From: an uncultured Rubritalea sp.
GTDB lineage: Bacteria > Verrucomicrobiota > Verrucomicrobiia > Verrucomicrobiales > Akkermansiaceae
Length of the DNA stretch: 51,034 nt
Direction: 5' to 3'
NCBI GenBank assembly: GCA_937981665.1
Contig: CALJOJ010000032.1
Location: forward strand, 1-51,034
Part shown: positions 25,938 to 34,630 of the stretch, in pieces
Position numbering within the stretch: position 1 is the stretch's first letter
Layout: each line of letters opens with the position of its first letter
The notes under the pieces: model-generated
What the model was told of the DNA's origin: nothing
Database searches by the model: none
Seen by the model: the letters and a program-made list of their open reading frames with translations, nothing else
Position numbers and translations under genes: made by a program

Positions 25938-26825
25938 ATGAGATTAGAAAACGAAGTTAAATTTGATGTGATCGAGGCTAGTCATATGGGTATGTGTTTC
26001 GGTGTGAAGGCGGCAATAGAATCTGCTAAGCAACTTGCCAGCAGAAGAAATGTTACCATTCTCGGTGAACTGGCGCATAATGCTAGGGTCAGAGAATCAT
26101 TAGAAAAGCTTGGTGCCAAACATGGCAGCTTAGCAGATGATAAAGCCACGACGAATGATGTGATCATTACCGCTCATGGCACCTCAGATACTATGCGCAC
26201 GAAGTGGCAGAATTTAGGCTACAGAGTCACAGATACTACATGCCCGCTGGTACACAAAACGCACGCTGCACTGAGCCAACTTGTGGCATCTGGATACACT
26301 CCTCTGGTAATAGGAAAAGCTGATCATGTGGAGGCAAGAGGCCTAATGGGAGACTTCCCCACTGCTCAAGCGGTGCTAACGGTACATGATGTGCATGAGC
26401 TAAAGCTAGATACCCCCTCGCGCGGAACTCGCTTAAAAATAGGCGTGGTCTCGCAAACTACGCAACAGATCACGCATTGCGAAAAAATAATCCTGGCGAT
26501 AAAGAAGAAGTTTCCTCATACTGAAGTGAAATTTATAGATACTGTATGTCGCCCGACTAAGCAGAGGCAGTCCGCGATAGAAGATCTCTGTACGAAGGCT
26601 AAGCTGATTATTGTAGTAGGAGGGGCTAACTCAAACAACACAGCACAGCTAGCTAGGAAGTGTGAGCAGCTCGGATGTATATCTTACCATGTTCAATCAC
26701 CACAGGACTTACGCCCTGAGTGGTTCGCAGCCACTAGAAGAGTCGGACTCACAGCGGGAACATCGACTCCGGATGAGCTGATAACCCAGGTAAAAAAGAA
26801 GCTCCTAGAAATCTCTAGAAGCTAA
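25938..26825 (+). CDS. ispH: 4-hydroxy-3-methylbut-2-enyl diphosphate reductase, bacterial short type
   Basis: Last enzyme of the MEP pathway: reduces HMBPP to IPP and DMAPP using a [4Fe-4S] cluster. 295 residues from ATG 25938. The three cluster cysteines are near 20 (GMCFGV), 102 (TTCPLVHK) and 204 (DTVCRP). The substrate-binding histidines and Glu are kept in ELAHN, TAHGTS and KADHVEARG, and the NSNN motif in GGANSNNTAQ. Nothing looks degenerate. A second, longer IspH of a different subfamily is encoded 1.1 kb away. Confidence 0.92.
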   Translation: MRLENEVKFDVIEASHMGMCFGVKAAIESAKQLASRRNVTILGELAHNARVRESLEKLGAKHGSLADDKATTNDVIITAHGTSDTMRTKWQNLGYRVTDTTCPLVHKTHAALSQLVASGYTPLVIGKADHVEARGLMGDFPTAQAVLTVHDVHELKLDTPSRGTRLKIGVVSQTTQQITHCEKIILAIKKKFPHTEVKFIDTVCRPTKQRQSAIEDLCTKAKLIIVVGGANSNNTAQLARKCEQLGCISYHVQSPQDLRPEWFAATRRVGLTAGTSTPDELITQVKKKLLEISRS

Positions 26826-26826
26826 G

Positions 26827-26857
26827 GGTAAGCACTTATTAAGAATGAGGACTTACC
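26827..26857. terminator. Hairpin between convergent ispH and GH25-like genes
   Basis: GGTAAG (26827-26832) pairs with CTTACC (26852-26857), and an inner CTTATT/AATGAG pairing closes on a three-base loop. It sits exactly between the two stop codons and could end both transcripts. There is no T-tract on either side, so it is not a classical intrinsic terminator. Confidence 0.4.
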
Positions 26858-27710
26858 ATCTCCAGCTGTGATTATTCCAGAAGCTGTAGAGCTCACTGGT
26901 CGATCCATTAAAGCCATTACGTTCTAGTGGTCTATTGAGATCTCCGAAGAATCTTGGGGTCCTCCATGAACCTGCGACGTAGTGCTTAGAAACTGATCTT
27001 CTATTCTCCCACTCTACTCCACCGTACTGCCAGAGCGCCCATGTATCCCAGACTCCTGATGCTTTAGCTAGCTTCTTAGGGGTGCTGATTCCCGGGTATG
27101 TATCGCTGTATAGGGCTAACCAGTACGGGCATTTTCTAAGAATGTGCTTCTGCTTATAGGTAGCCCTCCTGAGACGAGATCTGATAAGCTCACCATTCTC
27201 TAGATAGATCATTGGATATTCACCAGTGAGACGCTTGATTTCGGAAACGAAGTCAACCATATGCGGAACGCTGCTCTTAGAATCTATATCTGCCACGAGC
27301 ATGATCTCCCGAGTCTTAAGACCACGAGTAATTTTGATGTCTTTTAACCTAGCTATGAAGCGTCTTGCCTGGATCTTAGCATTCGATGTAGGTGTCACAT
27401 AGTGATAGGCTCCAAGTAACAAGCCCTGCCTCTCTGCACCTACTAGGAAATCTGAGCACTTGATATCATAGCTATAGCCTTTAGAGCATCGCGCTATCTG
27501 ACCTAGTGCACCATTTTTCTTAAGACTGTATTGATTCAGCGGACTATAGCTAGAGCCTCGTCGTTGGATTTCTTTAGGGTCATAGTGTGAGACATTAGCG
27601 ATCTGTGGTGACTGCTCGAAGCTTACTTTACCGTACTGCGATGAACAGTTAGATAATAGGCAAGTAGCTAGGATACTACAGATGATTAAGGGGAAATTTA
27701 ATAAATTCAT
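26853..27710 (-). CDS. GH25-like lipoprotein with altered catalytic residues
   Basis: 285 residues with a lipoprotein signal ending LLSNC (Cys22), so probably anchored in the outer or inner membrane facing the periplasm. The fold markers of GH25 muramidases are present: VSHYD near 40-44, GLLLGAYHYVTP near 96-107, YPMIYLENGE, WLALYS and WALWQYG. The catalytic pattern differs: the IDVSH aspartate is Asn39 (IANVSH), and the DxE pair reads D141-I-D143, so the acid/base Glu is Asp. It may be inactive, a peptidoglycan-binding protein, or a slow enzyme. It lies between the two ispH genes and is divergent from the long one. Confidence 0.8.
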   Translation of the reverse strand: MNLLNFPLIICSILATCLLSNCSSQYGKVSFEQSPQIANVSHYDPKEIQRRGSSYSPLNQYSLKKNGALGQIARCSKGYSYDIKCSDFLVGAERQGLLLGAYHYVTPTSNAKIQARRFIARLKDIKITRGLKTREIMLVADIDSKSSVPHMVDFVSEIKRLTGEYPMIYLENGELIRSRLRRATYKQKHILRKCPYWLALYSDTYPGISTPKKLAKASGVWDTWALWQYGGVEWENRRSVSKHYVAGSWRTPRFFGDLNRPLERNGFNGSTSELYSFWNNHSWRW

Positions 27711-27919
27711 AGTGAATAGATTTCAGAAGTTATTACAAGCTTTATGGGCTGGCGAGAATTAAAGAAGTTCCAGCATTAACTGAGTGGATATTTACCACGC
27801 AAATCTCATTACGCAATGAAGAACCTCTTTCCTCTACCTGCTTCCCTATACGGCCTGTTCTGAAATCAGAAATAACGCGTGCAAATACCAGATTTCCAGC
27901 TATAAATTAATAAGCATTT

Positions 27920-29179
27920 ATGAGTGATCCATCATTAGATACGAGCAAGCCGGTACCAGTTAAGAAACGCAAGCGCATCAACGTCAGAAAGCCAGACGTG
28001 ATGGAGAAAGTGCAGGCTGAAGTGAGTAACCACTACAAGTCTTCTGTTGTTGAAAAACTCAGAGAGCTAGGTGGCGAAGTCACCCTCGGTAATACGACGA
28101 TCAAATTAGCTCAGCAATTTGGATTTTGCTATGGAGTGGAGCGCGCTATCGACCTAGCTTATGCATCACGTAAGGTATTTGAATCTAACCCCATCTACCT
28201 TATTGGTGAGATTATTCATAATCCAGAGGTAAACCGCCAGCTCAAGGAAATGGACATCGTTTCTCTGCCATGGGAAGAGATGAATGAGCAGTATGATGAA
28301 CTTGATGAGAACGATGTGGTGATCGTCCCTGCCTTCGGTGCTCCTACATCATTCATTGAGAAAATCGAGAAACAAGGTGCCTCACTAGTGGACACTACAT
28401 GTGGTGATGTGATGAAGGTCTGGCGTAGAGTCAGAACCTATGCGAAGGAAGGCTACACCTCCATCATTCACGGAAAAGCTGTCCATGAAGAGACTCTAGC
28501 TACTGCATCACATGCCCTGGGAAAAGAAAAGAATGGCCACTATCTCATCATTCTCACACTGGATGACACTGACTTTGTCTGTGATTACATTTTAGGGAAA
28601 ATTTCTGACGAAGACTTCATGAAGAGATTCGGCGAGAGCAACATCTCACCAGGTTTCGATCCAGCTATACACCTCAAACAAATAGGTGTCGCTAACCAAA
28701 CAACCATGCTAAAGAGCGAGACCGAGGAGATCCAAAAACGTATGGTGGCTGTCATCACTCAGCGTGATGGCGACAGCACGAACTGCCAAGTATTTGATAC
28801 GATCTGTGGAGCGACTCAGGAACGACAGGACGCACTATTCGAGATGCTCAAAGACCCAATGGACATGCTTCTTGTGGTCGGTGGCTATAACAGTTCTAAT
28901 ACGACACACCTCGTAGAGATCGGTCAGAAAGAGCTTCCTACGTTTTTCATCAGAGACTCAGACTGCATCGAGTCACTCGAGCAGATTGTTCACTTTGACC
29001 TTGAGCAGAAAACTGAAATCACTTCAGAGTACACTAATCTATTAGACCAAGAAAAGATTGTAGTAGTAGGTATCACAGCTGGTGCATCCTGCCCTAATAA
29101 CTTGATCGAAAATACCATAATCAGAGTCTGTGAGCTCCGTAATATTACGAAAGAAGAAATCTTAGCAACTAAGGTCTAG
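27920..29179 (+). CDS. ispH: IspH, long cyanobacterial/plant-type subfamily
   Basis: 419 residues, far longer than the 295-residue copy upstream. Cluster cysteines are near 70 (GFCYGVERA), 161 (TTCGDV) and 296 (DTICGATQERQ). The subfamily hallmarks are the PAFGA motif in place of the usual SAHG, HGKAVHEET, and the long C-terminal half. The 40-residue basic N-terminus precedes the catalytic domain. Expected reaction as for IspH. A downstream gene for an outer-membrane protein begins in the last base of the stop codon. The two copies may differ in redox partner or oxygen tolerance; that is inference. Confidence 0.9.
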   Translation: MSDPSLDTSKPVPVKKRKRINVRKPDVMEKVQAEVSNHYKSSVVEKLRELGGEVTLGNTTIKLAQQFGFCYGVERAIDLAYASRKVFESNPIYLIGEIIHNPEVNRQLKEMDIVSLPWEEMNEQYDELDENDVVIVPAFGAPTSFIEKIEKQGASLVDTTCGDVMKVWRRVRTYAKEGYTSIIHGKAVHEETLATASHALGKEKNGHYLIILTLDDTDFVCDYILGKISDEDFMKRFGESNISPGFDPAIHLKQIGVANQTTMLKSETEEIQKRMVAVITQRDGDSTNCQVFDTICGATQERQDALFEMLKDPMDMLLVVGGYNSSNTTHLVEIGQKELPTFFIRDSDCIESLEQIVHFDLEQKTEITSEYTNLLDQEKIVVVGITAGASCPNNLIENTIIRVCELRNITKEEILATKV

Positions 29180-30321
29180 TGAAACTCATACGCGTAGCTA
29201 TAAAAACGATATTATTTTCAGGGATCTGTACCACCGCATCAGCACAAGGTTACTCATGCATTCATGATGGCTCTGAATCAGATCTCTTACGATTAAGTTT
29301 CCACACCACAGGTATCACTGGCTTGCAGTCTAACAATAGCTTTGAGCACGCTAGCCATCATCATGACCCTGCAGAAGAAATAGACCTACAAGCATTTGAG
29401 CTCAATGCATTTGCTAATCTATCTAGCTACACCCAGTTTAACTCCACCTACAATGTGGCGGAAGACAGGGGCCAGCTATCTGGTGAACTAGAAGAAGCAT
29501 TCCTCAAGCTACACCGCCTCCCCTATGGGATAGAAGCTAGAGCTGGACGCTTCATTCATAAGCTAGCTCTTCAAGGAAACCAGCATGTTCACGACTGGGC
29601 GTTTGCCACTTCAGACCTCACCACATCCCTCTTTCTTGGTGAAGAAGGAGTACTAACAGATGGCGCGGAACTTAGCTGGCATCACATTTATGAACACGGA
29701 GAAACATACGGAGTACTAGGTCTCACTCTCGCTCACGGTAGTGTCACGGAAGAAAGCGAGGAAGATAATGGCTTCATAAATAATATCACCTCGCTAAGGG
29801 CCACGTTACATAATTTCGTTACTCCTCAGCATCAACATTTCTTGGGCTTCACATTCGCTCAGGGCGAAAATGGATATGGTAGAGATACTAATATCATCGG
29901 CGTTGACTACACCTATAGCTGGACAAAGTCTACATTAGAAGGATGGACACCTAGCGTGGATACATCACTCCAGATCACCCAGCGAGAGATCGAGTGGCAA
30001 GATAGTGGGACAAGTGGAAGCAATAACCAACTCGCTGCTAGTATATCCAGTCTCTACCACTTCAAAGAAAACTGGAACGCAGGTGTCCGAGCTGAATGGA
30101 TAGAAGGCATAGATAACGGCACTAATCTCGATGAAGAAGAAAGACTCAGACTAAGTGCAGCTATCACTAAATCACTGCAGCTGTTCACTAAAAACGATGC
30201 ACAGCTGCGCCTCCAGTATAATTACGACCAGACTTATGATAGCCAAACTGATGAGGACAACCATAGCCTATGGCTACAGATGACCTTCAGCTTTGGGAAA
30301 GGCTGGTCACAGGAAAACTAA
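29179..30321 (+). CDS. Outer-membrane beta-barrel protein, similar to zinc-associated OMPs
   Basis: 380 residues from a GTG that overlaps the ispH stop by one base. A signal peptide (to about residue 22, TTASA) leads to a His-rich segment HASHHHDPAEE near 54-64 and then alternating amphipathic strands to a C-terminal LWLQMTFSF, as in outer-membrane barrels. The block RAGRFIHKLALQGNQHVHDW followed by LFLGEEGVLTDG resembles proteins annotated as zinc-regulated outer-membrane receptors. No TonB plug is seen. Metal binding is plausible from the histidines; the co-transcription with ispH is unexplained. Confidence 0.65.
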   Translation: MKLIRVAIKTILFSGICTTASAQGYSCIHDGSESDLLRLSFHTTGITGLQSNNSFEHASHHHDPAEEIDLQAFELNAFANLSSYTQFNSTYNVAEDRGQLSGELEEAFLKLHRLPYGIEARAGRFIHKLALQGNQHVHDWAFATSDLTTSLFLGEEGVLTDGAELSWHHIYEHGETYGVLGLTLAHGSVTEESEEDNGFINNITSLRATLHNFVTPQHQHFLGFTFAQGENGYGRDTNIIGVDYTYSWTKSTLEGWTPSVDTSLQITQREIEWQDSGTSGSNNQLAASISSLYHFKENWNAGVRAEWIEGIDNGTNLDEEERLRLSAAITKSLQLFTKNDAQLRLQYNYDQTYDSQTDEDNHSLWLQMTFSFGKGWSQEN

Positions 30322-30332
30322 GAGCTCAACAT

Positions 30333-30857
30333 TTAAAAAATCCAGAGGAATTTCTTACGCTTCGCGGTGCGCTTATACTTTCCATCACCAACGCTGAGAA
30401 CCTCAATCTTGGAGTTAACAATCCCCTCATCCTTAAAGCCGAGTTTCTTCGCGCCACGTGGACTAAGATCAATGATACGACCTTCAATAAATGGACCTCT
30501 ATCATTTACGCGAAGCTTAAGTGACTTACCATTCTCTAAGTTAGTCACCTTTATTCGACAAGGTAAAGGTAAGGTCTTATGAGCTGCTATCACATGCCAC
30601 GGCATCACCTTCTCACCGAGTGAGGTATTACCACGCTTGAGACCTAAAAAGCTAGACTCGTTATACCACGAGGCTATCCCGTACTCTTCAAAATGGAGCG
30701 CTTCATCCACACTCATCGGCTGATAATGAATCCCCTTAATGGTGTAGTCTCTCGTCATGTAGCCATCATAGCCATTAGGCGCTGCACATGAGCACAGCAC
30801 CGCTAGGCTACCAGCTAATACTACTTTAGATAGATTCGATAACACGGTCTTTTTCAT
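30333..30857 (-). CDS. rlpA: RlpA family lipoprotein (double-psi beta-barrel)
   Basis: 174 residues from ATG 30857. A lipoprotein signal ends AVLCSC. The double-psi barrel is complete: GIASWYNESSFLGLKRGNTS, then LPCRIKVTNLENGKSLKLRV and NDRGPFIEGRIIDLSPRGAKKLGF, with the conserved Asp of the DRGP motif. RlpA proteins are septal lytic transglycosylases that act on denuded glycan in Pseudomonas; no SPOR domain is attached here. The start overlaps the end of the nitroreductase gene by 32 bp. Confidence 0.88.
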   Translation of the reverse strand: MKKTVLSNLSKVVLAGSLAVLCSCAAPNGYDGYMTRDYTIKGIHYQPMSVDEALHFEEYGIASWYNESSFLGLKRGNTSLGEKVMPWHVIAAHKTLPLPCRIKVTNLENGKSLKLRVNDRGPFIEGRIIDLSPRGAKKLGFKDEGIVNSKIEVLSVGDGKYKRTAKRKKFLWIF

Positions 30858-31467
30858 AACGTACTTTAGCAAGTTCAGCATATTTATCATCTGCACTACG
30901 GTATCCGAGTGGACATGCCAGTACCGTTGTGTAACGGCTATCTTCGAGACCTAATATCTCATCATACTTTGCAGGCGTGATTCCCTCCATAGGGCAGGCA
31001 TCAATCTCTAACATCGCAGCAGTAGTCATCAGCTGACCGAGTGCAATGTACACCTGGCTCTTAGCCCAATTAAGCTTCTGCTCAGCATTCATATTACTAA
31101 GAAAACCTAACATCATCCCTTTATAAGGAGCTAGGCCTTCCTTATCACCACCGCGCTTCGCATGTGTGTCATCGAGAAATGCATTCACATCACTCTCGGT
31201 AGTTTCCTTAAGAGCTGTTAGAACAACAAGATGAGAACACTGAGTTACCTGTGGCTGATTCCATGAATGCTCAATAAGCTTCTCCTTCACAGCCCGATCT
31301 GTGATCACGAGAAACTTCCACGGCTGCAGGCCAAATGAAGATGGTGTCAGCACCATTGAATCTTCTATCGCATCCATTAAGTCAGCTGGTATTTTCTTAT
31401 CCGCATCAAATAACTTTGTAGCGTAGCGCCATTCCAGATTTTCTAGTAATTCTTGTTTATTCATCAT
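30826..31467 (-). CDS. NAD(P)H-dependent nitroreductase family flavoprotein (NfsB-like)
   Basis: 213 residues. Typical order: LEWRYATKLFDADKKIP, then LTPSSFGLQPWKFLVI (FMN-binding), a middle helix pair, and EIDACPMEGITPAKYDEILG near the C-terminus, ending with the Arg-rich LGYRSADDKYAELAKVRY. FMN-dependent oxidoreductase acting on nitroaromatics, quinones or flavins; physiological substrate unknown. It begins 11 bp after the lptD stop, so it is likely in the same transcript. Confidence 0.88.
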   Translation of the reverse strand: MMNKQELLENLEWRYATKLFDADKKIPADLMDAIEDSMVLTPSSFGLQPWKFLVITDRAVKEKLIEHSWNQPQVTQCSHLVVLTALKETTESDVNAFLDDTHAKRGGDKEGLAPYKGMMLGFLSNMNAEQKLNWAKSQVYIALGQLMTTAAMLEIDACPMEGITPAKYDEILGLEDSRYTTVLACPLGYRSADDKYAELAKVRYEKDRVIESI

Positions 31468-31478
31468 ATTATTTAATT

Positions 31479-33887
31479 TTAGTTTTCTGACTGGTCGATG
31501 GTTAAAGGTAAATCGACTGTTGGAAATTCTTTAAGAGTAAAGCCTAACAGAACACTGAATTCACTACTCGTTCTGCTATCACGATGTAGCACACCGAGTG
31601 AAGCTATCCAGCTATCAAAGTCACGATAGATCTTATACTGCTGTCTTTCCAGAGTATTATCCTCTATCTCCCACTGGTAAGAAACATCGATACCCCATGA
31701 CTCATTGATCCGTGTATAGGCACGGGCATCGAGACGGCTACTATCTTCTAGCGTAGGGTGTCCATCGAGATAACGGTAATTAAACTCAAATTCCCAATTC
31801 TCATTTGGCATGAATCGGATACCTGGCGCAAATTCTGTAAAGCCACCACCGCCACCAAACACCGGAAACTGTGTCTCAATACTCGCTGCCATCCACGGTA
31901 ATGGATACCAATAAATATCATTATATAAGTTGGAGAAATTTCTATTCTCCTCAGGGTCTGTGATAAAGAAATCCACGTAGGTATTCGTAGCCAACCAACG
32001 ATGTGATCCGCTATCACGGCGTGTGAACAGCTCATTATAGAAACCCTGACGCACCACTCCCCAACTACTAATCTCATCAATAGCGGTAAATGACCCAACA
32101 TCGATAGAGCGAAGTCGGGTAGATGGCGTGAGTCTATCAATAGTCCGTAAAGAACTGTCTAGCTCATTCGCCGATACGAAGGAAATGTTAGAGTACGGCT
32201 GGAGCACATGTTGCAAGCCATCTACACCCCATCTTTTATTAACGATACCTGGGTAATTCTTCACCAATTTCACCGAGCTATCTATACCTGTATAAAGAAG
32301 CCGTCTATTATAAGACTCATCATTAACACCTTCTTGCCAGTACTGAGTAAATCCGATTCCCGCGCGTGGTGTCAGCGTAACACCACGATGCGGCCTATAA
32401 GTCCGGCTAAGTTCATGCCAGGTATGGAACCTTAAAAACTCGCGAGCCTCTAACTGAGTATCAATATCAGCGATGATTGGGTCTAGAGGATTAACAGCGG
32501 TTAATGCATCTCGCTCGGCTATCAGCTCCTCTACATTAACATCACCTATATCTTCCCGATAAAGACCTGCAGAAGTACTCCCTTGGTAGAAAAACTTACT
32601 CCCCCTAATAGGTCTACGAACACTCTCTAAAAAAAACTCAGGAAGACGGCTATCTGCTTGGTAAAAATCGTTAACTTGAAAACGCCCAAATACTCCTGCT
32701 AATGACTTCTCATTCTGACGGTATACCCCGATCGTATTATCAGGGTTCGGATTTGTAGTGAATAAGCCAGACTTAAAGTCTTCTAGATAAAACCTATCAC
32801 TCAGCAAAGTGAGATTTATATCTGAATAGACCCTGGCATCATCCCCACCCCAGCTTGCCCAGTCAGAAAAGCTCTCATGCTCCAACCTATGTTTAAACTC
32901 CAATTGATAGCGGTCCTCGTTTACAAAGCCACGGGCTGCCCCAACACGATTCTGTGATGGATCTAAATCATTCAAATAGTATAATTTTAACCAACCCAAG
33001 TTATCATTATCTTCGAGCCTTGTGTCAAAAAAATCCACTCCCGTACCAAAGCCACGCTCATAGCGAAGATCGAACAATACTTGAGCTAGTAGCCAAGCAT
33101 TCTCCCTCTGTTCAGTCACTGGATCATACTGCCCGCCAAGCATAAGCCCATAACGGTTCAGTAAGAAAGCACCCCAACTAGAGCTCGCACCAGGGGTAAA
33201 ATGGTAACCTAAGTCCTTATCTAAAGATTGAGATAAGTATGGTAGCCACAGGACGGTCTTATCTCCTACCTTCAAGCGCATATCATTAAAGGTCACCTTC
33301 TCCTGCGGATAAACAGTGATCTTATCTGCCTCTATCCAGTAGTTCGGCTCCTTCACATCATGCGTAGTCAACGCCGCATTTCGTGCGATAAATATTTCTC
33401 TACCCTTACGCTCCACTTGCTCTACATCACCAGCCCTGAGAAGTATTGGGTCAACGCTTATTACAAGCTCCTCAGTATCTAGCTTCTCAGTCTCATAATA
33501 ATACTGAGCACTACTCCCGCGATAGACCACTGAGCCTTGAAATATCTCTACATCTCCGAAGACACGCACCACCTTTTTTTTCAGGTCAATCTCTGCCTTA
33601 TCCGCAAACATCTGTAAGCCATTATCTCCAAAAATCTGCACGACTCCCTCATACTTCAATAGCTGCTTGGAAGAGTCCCAGCCGAACATACTCGAACGGA
33701 TTTTTATATTCTTTGGTAAATCCGGTGCTTTAGGCGCTATCTTTATATCCAAGCCTCCTGCTTCAAGATTCACCTGAGGGTCTACATCTTCACGGATGTT
33801 ATCGTCTAGATTTTGGCACAGTGCTGAACTTGAGATTCCTACTAGAATCCCTAGCCTCACTAGCTGGTCTTTCATGCTACCAAACAT
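31479..33887 (-). CDS. lptD: LPS-assembly protein LptD
   Basis: Outer-membrane translocon that inserts lipopolysaccharide with LptE. 802 residues: signal peptide (to about residue 24), a periplasmic beta-jellyroll of OstA type (about 45-150, with YEGVVQIFGDNGLQMFADKA), then a large barrel rich in aromatic strands. An ATG four codons in (33875) is an alternative start. The mature protein seems to hold no cysteine, unlike E. coli LptD, which needs two disulfides. Its presence shows the cell makes LPS. No lptE is visible next to it. Confidence 0.85.
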   Translation of the reverse strand: MFGSMKDQLVRLGILVGISSSALCQNLDDNIREDVDPQVNLEAGGLDIKIAPKAPDLPKNIKIRSSMFGWDSSKQLLKYEGVVQIFGDNGLQMFADKAEIDLKKKVVRVFGDVEIFQGSVVYRGSSAQYYYETEKLDTEELVISVDPILLRAGDVEQVERKGREIFIARNAALTTHDVKEPNYWIEADKITVYPQEKVTFNDMRLKVGDKTVLWLPYLSQSLDKDLGYHFTPGASSSWGAFLLNRYGLMLGGQYDPVTEQRENAWLLAQVLFDLRYERGFGTGVDFFDTRLEDNDNLGWLKLYYLNDLDPSQNRVGAARGFVNEDRYQLEFKHRLEHESFSDWASWGGDDARVYSDINLTLLSDRFYLEDFKSGLFTTNPNPDNTIGVYRQNEKSLAGVFGRFQVNDFYQADSRLPEFFLESVRRPIRGSKFFYQGSTSAGLYREDIGDVNVEELIAERDALTAVNPLDPIIADIDTQLEAREFLRFHTWHELSRTYRPHRGVTLTPRAGIGFTQYWQEGVNDESYNRRLLYTGIDSSVKLVKNYPGIVNKRWGVDGLQHVLQPYSNISFVSANELDSSLRTIDRLTPSTRLRSIDVGSFTAIDEISSWGVVRQGFYNELFTRRDSGSHRWLATNTYVDFFITDPEENRNFSNLYNDIYWYPLPWMAASIETQFPVFGGGGGFTEFAPGIRFMPNENWEFEFNYRYLDGHPTLEDSSRLDARAYTRINESWGIDVSYQWEIEDNTLERQQYKIYRDFDSWIASLGVLHRDSRTSSEFSVLLGFTLKEFPTVDLPLTIDQSEN

Positions 33888-33937
33888 ATGCTTCTGACCA
33901 TGCCCCCTGACTACACGTGAGTAAAGATGAAAGTCTG

Positions 33938-34630
33938 CTAGACCATGCTATTTATCTCCTCTGAACTGAGGGCTCTATAGCATCCCTTAGCTAAGCTCTC
34001 ATCCAGTATAATACTCCCTATACTCTCACGGTGTATGCTCGTGATCCTATTCCCTGCAGCATGAAACATCCGCTTAATCTGATGATACTTCCCTTCATAG
34101 ATCACCACTCGGGCACTCACAGTAGTATGAATTTCTAGCTCAGCAGGTAGCGTAGTAATATCCTCATAAGCAAAGTAAAAACCCTGCGCAAAAGCAGCGA
34201 CAGTATCTGGTGTAATCTCATGCTCAGTCGTCACCAAATACGACTTAGCTATAGCCTCTTCTGGCTCAGTAAGCCTACGAGACCACTGACCATCATTGGT
34301 CAAAACCATCAAGCCCGTGGATTCCTTGTCCAGTCTCCCAGCTAAATGAAGACTGTTAGAAAATGACTCATTTATTAAGTCCACAACGGTTTCATGCTTG
34401 GGATCAGTCGTCGCACTCACCACCCCAGCTGGCTTATTCAACATGATGTAATACGCCTCTTGATCCTGAGCCAAGTCACCATCTAGCTCCACACGGTGGA
34501 ACTGATTGACCTCAAATAATGAATCCCTCACCACACTAGCGTTCACCACTACAGTACCACTGGCTATCATCTTACGAGCCGCACTCTTACCGCACTCACT
34601 GTACCTCTGCAACCATCTATCTAGCCTCAT
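33938..34630 (-). CDS. rsuA: 16S rRNA pseudouridine synthase, RsuA family
   Basis: 230 residues. An N-terminal S4 domain (MRLDRWLQRYSECGKSAARK to about residue 45) precedes the catalytic domain with the GRLDKESTGLMVLTNDG motif, whose Asp is the catalytic residue, and the C-terminal YHQIKRMFHAAGN motif. The second motif and size fit RsuA (16S U516) better than RluB/E/F, but assignment among these is not certain. ATG overlaps the stop of the DUF1853 gene (4 bp). Confidence 0.85.
   Translation of the reverse strand: MRLDRWLQRYSECGKSAARKMIASGTVVVNASVVRDSLFEVNQFHRVELDGDLAQDQEAYYIMLNKPAGVVSATTDPKHETVVDLINESFSNSLHLAGRLDKESTGLMVLTNDGQWSRRLTEPEEAIAKSYLVTTEHEITPDTVAAFAQGFYFAYEDITTLPAELEIHTTVSARVVIYEGKYHQIKRMFHAAGNRITSIHRESIGSIILDESLAKGCYRALSSEEINSMV

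Noticed and set aside
25751-25960. Small plus-strand gene before ispH
   Set aside because: The frame overlaps the ispH start, has no recognisable domain and no good start context.
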